In this document: one piece after another, positions 57,339 to 64,000 of the stretch
Numbering within the stretch: position 1 is the first letter of the stretch
Layout: each line of letters begins with the position of its first letter
DNA from: Polytrichum commune
Taxonomy: Eukaryota; Streptophyta; Polytrichopsida; Polytrichales; Polytrichaceae
Direction: 5' to 3'
Assembly (NCBI GenBank): GCA_950295325.1
Contig: OX485806.1
Location: forward strand, 15,812,001 to 15,876,000
DNA: 64,000 nucleotides
Translations under genes and position numbers: made by a program
The notes under the pieces: model-generated
The model's input: only the letters and a program-made list of their open reading frames with translations
What the model was told of the DNA's origin: nothing
Databases searched by the model: none

Positions 57339-58601
57339 ATGGCCTTCGCCACCAAGCCCATGTCACTGTGTGTGCTGCTGCTGGCACTGGCGATGGCCTT
57401 GGAGTTTCACATCACCATGGCCATTAACATCGACCCTTGGAAGGCTCCTGCCCCAAAGCGTATGGAACCACTTCCTCTACAATATCAATGATGACGTGCA
57501 GAATGTCGCTGTCTGGAAATCAGATCATGAAATTAATTTTCATCACGTTTCTAGCTATTTTATTACCTTGCATTGGGATTGCACGTGTTTGATCTCATCG
57601 TGGATGATTTTTGGATAATATCGTGGCTCGAGGAGTGCAATTATCGGCTAAGTTCAGCATTTAGTCTCATCACAACAAAACTCTAGATTATAGAATTGGG
57701 TAAATGATGGTCCTTCCGTTCAGCTTGAGTGAAAGCGAGGAGTTGGAAAGTGTGATGATCTGTCATCGAACTGAATATGTGCTGACGATGTGGTTTTGGG
57801 TGTTTTGATTGATCCGCAGCGGGTTGCAAGAAGATTGGTGGCGTGTGCGGAGACCCCCGGATCGTGGGAGGCGATGGTGTGGTGTTCTACTTCCACGGCC
57901 GCAAGAACCAGGACTTCTGCCTCGTCTCCGACAGCGACCTCCACATCAACGCCCACTTCATCGGCAAGCGCCCGGAGGGCCGCCCTCGCGACTTCACGTG
58001 GGTGCAAGCTCTCGGTTTCGTCTTCGGATCCCACACACTCACCGTGTCCGCTAAACGCGTGGCGAAATGGGACAACACCGTGGACCACCTGGAGTTCTCT
58101 TACGACGGGGTTGCCATGGAGATCGAGAACAAGCCCGTGTCCTCCTGGACTTCGGCCGACGAGCTGGTCACGCTCGAGCGCATCGGCGCCGCGAACACGG
58201 TGGACGTGAGAATCAAGGAGAAGATGGGCGTGGTATTGAGCGTGGTGCCCATCGGCAAGAAGGAGAGCGACGACCACGGGTACGGGATCACCGACGACGA
58301 CTGCTTCGCTCACCTGGACATGCAATTCCGTTTCCACAACCTTTCGTCGTCGGTGAACGGGGTATTGGGCCAGACGTACCAGCCCGGATACGTGAACCCC
58401 AGCAAGAGGGATGTGGCGATGCCCATCATGGGAGGAGCCGACAAATTCTTCTCTTCCTCGCTCCTGGCGACCGACTGCAAGGTGAGCCAGTACACGGCCA
58501 CCGCCATCGAGAAAGGCTCCGCCATGCCCAGCTTCAACGCCGTGTGTGGGAGCACCGGCCTTCCCAACGGCATGCCTGGCGGCATCGCTTGCCGCAGGTA
58601 G
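57339..58601 (+). CDS. Secreted root-cap/LEA-related family protein, right copy (two exons)
   Basis: Exons 57,339-57,459 and 57,820-58,601; the intron begins GTATGG and ends CCGCAG. The split codon (C plus CG) gives Pro between Lys40 and Gly42. The product is 300 residues: signal peptide (about 1-28), then INIDPWKAPAPK, a Cys-containing linker, and the Root_cap domain from about residue 50 to 280, including WDNTVDHLEFSYDGV and SWTSADELVTLERIG. The stop is TAG at 58,599. Sequence and splice sites are intact and identical to the left copy, which is transcribed in the opposite direction. If both are expressed, read-through could in principle give pairing RNAs. Function beyond secretion is unknown. 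Confidence 0.94.
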
Positions 58602-59517
58602 ACCGAGTATCAACTTAAATCGATGCACTTCTAATTAAATAGACGCAGCTGCTCGGTTGAATCTGCACTCGGACTTCAGAGATCGGTTGCAGCTCTGTGC
58701 TCAGCCCGTTTCGTTTCTGCACCATGATTCGAGTGCCTGGTCATCGTATTGTTAGGCTGGCAATGGACGAATAAGTTTCTTTCGTGACTAGTTGTAGCTG
58801 GTTCCGTGACGCAGAGATTACATAGAACCTGGAACTAGGAGCAGCTCCATATTGAAGTCGTTGATTGAATTTTTCCCACTAGCATAATAATTGCAACCAT
58901 TTTGTCCATACTCATAGGAGCTCTTTGATCAACAACTCGGCTCTTAGTCTTAATCAATAATAAAGACTCTTACGGCTATTCTTGTGGCTTGTCGATCAGA
59001 GGTTACCTCTTATTTATCGAATGGAATGCCTCAGAATATGATGACCATCGGAGCTTACTTTTTCTTTTAATGTTGTTTAAAGAAATAGATAATCTGGCAA
59101 AGACGTAAAAGATGCACAAGCGGTTTACATATGTGAGTAAATCACAAAATGGTTCGGTTACACAGTGTAGCCGACACTTGGTGTTGTTATCAAAAAGCAA
59201 CATGCATTGATTCATGAGAGTTGTGCTCAATTCATACATCAGACACTCTCCGAACTCGAGCATCAAGTAATTTGGGAATCTTACTGATGTCTAAGACTTG
59301 AATTGTGTTTTACAGCGCCCGGAGTGATTTTCAAGAACCCAAATTAGTGTAGTATGTATGTGAGACACATTTGAAATTAACCACAAACCTATAAGGCATG
59401 CATGTTTTCAACATGGATGGATGAGAGGTCCACTCATTTGCAACAAACACCCTAAACCCTAAACCTTGGTAGCTGAACATAAAGTTCAAGTGATGGTTGT
59501 CACATGTCCATGCATTT

Positions 59518-61640
59518 AGAATGTTGAAATCTGTTGATCATAAGGAAAGTTATGTAAAACCTTTTCCAGTTTTGACCGTGAAGTGGCTGGGCAAAGGTCT
59601 TATAATAAAATATGCCTAGTCATGTGGTGAATTGCTTAGGGTTGCTGTCAATTTGTTTACTTCTATTTGGAGATCCTAATCCACGACTTTCATTGACCTG
59701 GACTAGTATGAAAACTTTCGTTTATTCATATATAGTCATTGACCAGTAGACTCTTTATGGCAACCCCATTGAGATTTCCAATCTACCAATTTGAGTCGGC
59801 TTTATTATGTGATTGATATGCAATGTTGGCTAGCTTTAAAGAGCTCTTTGAATTGCAATTTTTTCTAATTTATTGTCAAGTATGGAAGTGAAATAGTACT
59901 GCACTACCTACTCTTTAGATATGTCTCAAATTTTTGTCATCATGATGATTATTGTTGAAGCATCTAGAGGAGCTAAATTGATGCAATACTTGGCCTGGAA
60001 AACTGACCAAAGAACTCAATTACTTGCATCTCAACCCTTGCCATCTTCCTTTCACATTGAAGGAACGACTACTCCTTCAACTTGTATTTTTACTTATAAA
60101 TTAATGACCGATGTGACTTTGACAATGTTTAATTCCCCTTAAACGATGCCATAGGTCGATAAGATATAATGTCTTTCAGCATGTCATACCATTTGGGCTA
60201 GTAGATAGTTCTAGTAGGGCACAACCATGGGGTGCTTATTTTCATAATGTGGCGTGGTTCTACTGGGTGCACCCAAGAGAGTTGCCAAGCTCTCTTCTTT
60301 GGGTCATCGGTGGCCTTGTATGTGTCTTGACAATGAAGTACAACTTGTTTCATTTGTCTAGAATATACAACTTATAAATAAAATTCATAGAAATAAATAT
60401 GCCTTTTGTTTTTGGACCGCCTCATTTGAGGCCCATCCCACAAACATGAAAATGTGTTTGTTAATTAGGCTTGCCTCTTACTCTTGAAGCATTTAGTCTT
60501 CTCCATAGCTTGTGATTGAATGACAAAATCTTGATGACCATTAATAAGTAAAAGAGTTGCCATGTTCCATGTAAACCTTGCCGCGGCACTAAGTGCAAAG
60601 CAGTCGCTTGGTGAAGAGTTGGTACTGTAATTCCTGCCAAGGATAAGTAGCAAGATGGTGAATAAATCGAAACCAGAAGAGAAGATGGTCCATGAGAGGT
60701 TGCCAGCCAAGGCAATTCACAGCCAACATTCAAGCCTGTTTTCCCTCCACTACCCAGAGCGGGAGGTTTGCGCTGCTCGGTTTCCCGCCTTACGCGGTTT
60801 CCTCCACTGCAACACCCAATCGACCCTGCCCTCCGGCCGGATCTCAAGCGGTGACTCCAGGTTTGGAGTGGATGGACTATCGACATGCAACCCGAGACCC
60901 GAGATCCGGCAACCTCATGTCCTCACCTTCCAGCCCCTGCTCAGGTCACAGGAGGCCGCTTCCCCTCCCAGCTGTTAAATGTAGTCGAAAACCTTCCCCT
61001 TGAACCTTCTTCAGATCTTTGTTCCAGAACATATGGGTTGATGCATACCTTGCTACGTTTCACCCCACCCCTTCGACCTTGCTGATTTCTGTTTTAGAAG
61101 AATCCCGGTCTGTCACCCAAGCAACTTCGGGGCCAGGAGGGAGGAGAAATAAGATTCAACCCTTTTACTGGACTCAGACATGTCTGCTACCAAAACTTGA
61201 GGTGACTCATATTCCTGTGTGGATTCACAATTGCGAATCGGTTGAGACAAGTCTTAGTTAAGAATAAGGACTTCTACGGTTACTGTTGTGGCTTGTCGAT
61301 TAGAGGTATGGTCGTCTGCAGTAATTACCCTAAACTCCTTTCAAATGATCGTAATTGTATGGCACGACTTCAACGATGAGCTGGACAATGAGAGCTTTTG
61401 CTTGTCAACTGGATATCCAGGGTATGCGTCCTAGTCGCCAATAATCCTGTGTCGGTGAAAGAAAAATGCGAAACTATCACTGTGGTAGATTTGTGGATGT
61501 CCTAGGCTGACAACACAATTTTTTTTATTGACTCAGGACAATTAATTGGTCAAGAAGACTCGTGCTTGTGGTCTTTGATAGCCATGAACCCATAGAATAC
61601 CTGCATGAATCCCATTGAGAAATCCATTATACTTTACTCA
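59518..61640. other. Intergenic; GC-rich patch at 60,740-60,980, no gene assigned
   Basis: Open frames overlap on both strands at 60,461-61,085, but none gives a recognisable family. A minus-strand stretch (RFTWNMATLLLINGHQDFVI) near 60,520-60,580 looks protein-like but I cannot place it. Confidence 0.5.
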
Positions 61641-61866
61641 ACTACACCGTTTATGGTATTTAGTGTCACTTACTATTTAGAGTTACACAATGCTATAACT
61701 ATTTATTGAGAATGTAATACTTTATCGAGAATAGACATTAATGTTTTATAATATAAGAACAACCTATATAACCTTTGAAAGTAGAAACTGGAGTTTGTAG
61801 TAAAAAATTATTGCATTGCATAATTTCAAATAGTAAGTGACACTAAATACCATGGATAGTGTAGTT
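61641..61866. mobile_element. MITE-like element, family M2, copy c, 226 bp
   Basis: Ends are inverted repeats: AACTACAC with TGGTATTTAGTGTCACTTAC on the left, AGTAAGTGACACTAAATACC and GTGTAGTT on the right. Related to the copies at 39,120 and 42,180. Non-coding. Confidence 0.78.
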
Positions 61867-62740
61867 CATTGTGCAATATTGACTAGGTAGGAGCCCTTTA
61901 ATTTGCAAATATGTGTTCCTCACTGTTGATTAAGCAAGTGGCATTATAGGGTGTTGCTTGTGCACTAAGAATTTTGTGACAATTTCTCATAATTTCACCA
62001 TCATGTTTTCTTGTTTAGTCATCTAGAGGAGCTACACTAAATATACCAATTAGTGAGTGTGAGAAATTAGTGAAGGCAAAAATAAATGCCTTTGTAACAC
62101 TATACATTAGTGCGACCAAACAATCTAGGAAGCATTGTTTGTCTCATCACTTGGCACTATTCGTTAAAAGTATCAGCGCTTGGCACTATTCACTAACAAA
62201 CATGTGGCATACACTAATCACAAGCATGCATTAATTTTCTTAAAATCTATGATAAATGAGCAAAACATTTAATGTAGTCATGAATTTAATGTAGTCATGA
62301 ATTTAGTATCACTTAGTAGCAATTTCAACCCTTGGTAACTTTTGAGATTTGACTAGATTGTGCGTGTGACTTGAATTAGTACCATCCTCACTAATTGGTG
62401 TATTTAGTGTAATAACTTAATGGAAGTCCTGGCCATGGCTCAGACAACCAACTAAACAACACATGTACATGTCATTCTTTATCAGTGACATAGTACCTTG
62501 ACATTCTCAAAGTTAAGGTTTCAAACAGAAGACCCTACATCTTAAATAGTAACTTAACCACTGGTGTGGCATGTAGTATATATACACACACTTCAATAAG
62601 GCCGAATATGTGGCATTCACACGATTTGACAATGGTATCAAAAGTTGACATTGTTACAAAGCATGTTATCATAAAGGTTCGGGTCATCAAGGATTAATCT
62701 GACACCTATAGCTGAGTGGTCTCTCAAGCCAGTACTTATA
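61867..62740. other. Intergenic; no gene recognised
   Basis: AT-rich. A short duplication, TTTAATGTAGTCATGAA, occurs twice at about 62,270-62,302. Confidence 0.55.
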
Positions 62741-63140
62741 ACACTATATTCGTTAATCGGAGACTTTTGAAAGTCTCAAAATAAAATATGCCCATAGTTT
62801 GGGATGCCAATATTGTGGGCATACGGAATATTGGGAACATCAAGAACATGACGATTTAAAAATTCGCACGTAAAGCATATTCTTATTACTAAAAATAGAC
62901 AATTTTTAATTAAAATGAAAAGTGAGCTCCGTGTGGAAAATAACAATCCACTCTAAAAAAACAAATGGTTAATGTTATTATAGAGTTTGGGGTGCGCATC
63001 CCATAAGTAAGGCTCTTATGAATTTGGATGGCACATCCCAAACGTATACCACAATGGAGTGTGACAAGTCCACTAAGTCTGGGAAAAACCAAATTTACTA
63101 ATCGCCCATGTTTTTCGCCATTAACTCCCACCTATGTTAT
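62741..63140. repeat. 3' flank of the edge gene, repeated at 27,484-27,890
   Basis: See the copy at 27,484. Here the repeat abuts the stop codon of the minus-strand coding region, so it is its 3' untranslated or terminal sequence. Confidence 0.7.
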
Positions 63141-63142
63141 GT

Positions 63143-64000
63143 TTACACATCTCCATCTTCCGCTTCATATCCATTCTCGGCGTCATTTTCTGCCGCTGCA
63201 ATACGTGCCAAGCTATCTTTGGCAAAATCTATATGTTTTTGGGGGATGGTCATTGTTTCTGTTTTGGACCCTTTGCGCGGCTTCCAAGCACAAAGTATAG
63301 TATCCGTGTTTATCCAAACCGGTGTATACGTTGAGTCCACTGTCCACTTAAAATTCTTTTTGGTATCCCAACCTAAATAAGTGCGAAACACGTTTTGGTC
63401 TTTAGTGCTTGGACGACAATATTCCACCTCAATTTGACGAAAGTTGGGGCTAGTTCGAACAAAATTGGGTGAAGACAATGCTTTCACCAACCAAATTGGC
63501 TTGGGATGCTCCTCATCCCCTGCTCGTACGAGGACCAAATAACCTTCATGGCAATCAACACCTACACAAAACGACGGTGCCAGTCGATGGCGGACAGGGC
63601 TAACGCAATGCTCGTCCATTGCGAACTCTTCACGAACGTCTCCATTGCTGAAAAACATAGTGTCGGACTCCACAACCATTAAACGGCTTTGTGGCCAAAA
63701 TCCTTGTGTTAAAGTTGTATGGGTGTCGCCACCAAGTGTCATTAGGGCCGAGCGAATGCAATCCCAATACGCAATCAACGGTTTATGAGTATCTCTAACA
63801 CGTCTAGTGATGTCCTCCTCACACAACTCTTTCCAATATTCAATGAATCCGGATATGCCTTTGATGATTTCCGGCCCATTCCTCATGGGGTCGGGTTTGC
63901 AGGGCTTTGGATCCCCATCCGGGAGCAAACATTTCCCGTCATGGTCTTGACGCCATACGAGTATACCATCATCCGGGCCCCAATTAGGAGATGTGCACAA
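63143..64000 (-). CDS. Unrecognised protein, C-terminal 285 residues (runs off the window)
   Basis: Open from the window edge to a TAA at 63,143-63,145; the true start lies beyond 64,000. Visible parts are KPDPMRNGPEIIKGISGFIE, then WDCIRSALMTLGGDTHTTL, a CVGVDCHEGYLVLVRAGDEE strand pair, KPIWLVKALSSPNF, RQIEVEYCRPSTKDQNVF, YLGWDTKKNFKW, TPVWINTDTILCAWKPRKGS and an acidic tail. The alternating hydrophobic strands with Trp/Tyr recall small beta-barrel reader modules (BAH/chromo-like), but I cannot support that. The downstream sequence is repeated elsewhere in the window, so it is probably transposon-borne. There is no stop or frameshift in 285 codons, so the copy is recent or under selection. 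Confidence 0.6.
   Translation of the reverse strand: MCTSPNWGPDDGILVWRQDHDGKCLLPDGDPKPCKPDPMRNGPEIIKGISGFIEYWKELCEEDITRRVRDTHKPLIAYWDCIRSALMTLGGDTHTTLTQGFWPQSRLMVVESDTMFFSNGDVREEFAMDEHCVSPVRHRLAPSFCVGVDCHEGYLVLVRAGDEEHPKPIWLVKALSSPNFVRTSPNFRQIEVEYCRPSTKDQNVFRTYLGWDTKKNFKWTVDSTYTPVWINTDTILCAWKPRKGSKTETMTIPQKHIDFAKDSLARIAAAENDAENGYEAEDGDV

Larger units (their letters stand above)
57133..59517. repeat. Right arm of the 2,385-bp inverted duplication
   Basis: Mirror of 52,981-55,365. Its outer end carries CCCTAAACCCTAAACC (about 59,450), and the left arm carries the complement. Confidence 0.97.

Noticed and set aside
59449-59465. Interstitial telomere repeat (CCCTAAACCCTAAACC)
   Set aside because: Only about two units, mirrored in the other arm; such short words are common in plant DNA.
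60461-60886. Minus-strand frames of 81 and 141 codons in the GC-rich patch
   Set aside because: Protein-like stretches are present but I could not assign a family, a start or splice sites, so no gene is called.

Overview
The window looks like repeat-rich nuclear DNA of a land plant. The evidence is a pair of intact, spliced genes of the plant root-cap/LEA-related family, with GC-rich exons in AT-rich surroundings, plus VPS25-like exons with GT-AG introns, a chromodomain Ty3/gypsy element, L1-type LINE pieces, PIF/Harbinger genes and Tourist-like MITEs. I cannot name the species. A LINE that resembles the double-endonuclease elements of green algae may hint at a non-seed plant, but this is weak evidence.

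Layout. 1-4,120: decayed chromovirus polyprotein (+) with a four-fold tandem duplication inside pol, followed by LTR-like, gene-poor DNA to about 6,900. 7,525-16,740: a nearly full-length non-LTR retrotransposon (+). ORF1 has an RRM-like region and a coiled coil. ORF2 carries, in order, a 2A-like peptide, an APE endonuclease, reverse transcriptase, a PCIF1-like methyltransferase-like region, RNase H, a zinc-finger-like motif and a restriction-like endonuclease. All of it is interrupted by stops and frameshifts. 17,277-19,125: 3' end of a related LINE on the minus strand, split by another repeat. 19,204-23,250: a MITE, then a decayed L1-type LINE holding a GC-rich terminal-inverted-repeat insertion. 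23,250-28,400: mostly unannotatable DNA with short repeats.

28,420-35,400 is a large repeat structure. Inverted copies of one repeat (29,517-29,930 and 34,570-35,400) flank tandem arrays built on the palindrome ACGAACG-NN-CGTTCGT. The same palindrome also sits in two unrelated tandem repeats just outside. 36,012-36,300 holds an FCP1-like phosphatase fragment. 37,925-42,480 holds MITEs and short repeats. 43,100-45,330 holds a decayed Harbinger transposase and a divergent companion gene. 47,161-49,850 holds a VPS25-like pseudogene with a stop at codon 2 and the same ~240-bp repeat in all three introns. 49,699-51,029 holds an unrecognised four-exon gene with one in-frame TGA.

52,981-59,517 is a 2,385-bp, almost perfect inverted duplication around a 1,767-bp spacer. 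Each arm contains a complete two-exon secreted root-cap-family gene, and the two copies are transcribed away from each other. The rest is intergenic DNA with a MITE. At the right edge is the C-terminal part (minus strand) of an unrecognised gene whose downstream sequence recurs near 27.5 kb, which suggests it is carried by a transposon. The only genes that look intact are the two root-cap copies and the visible part of the edge gene.
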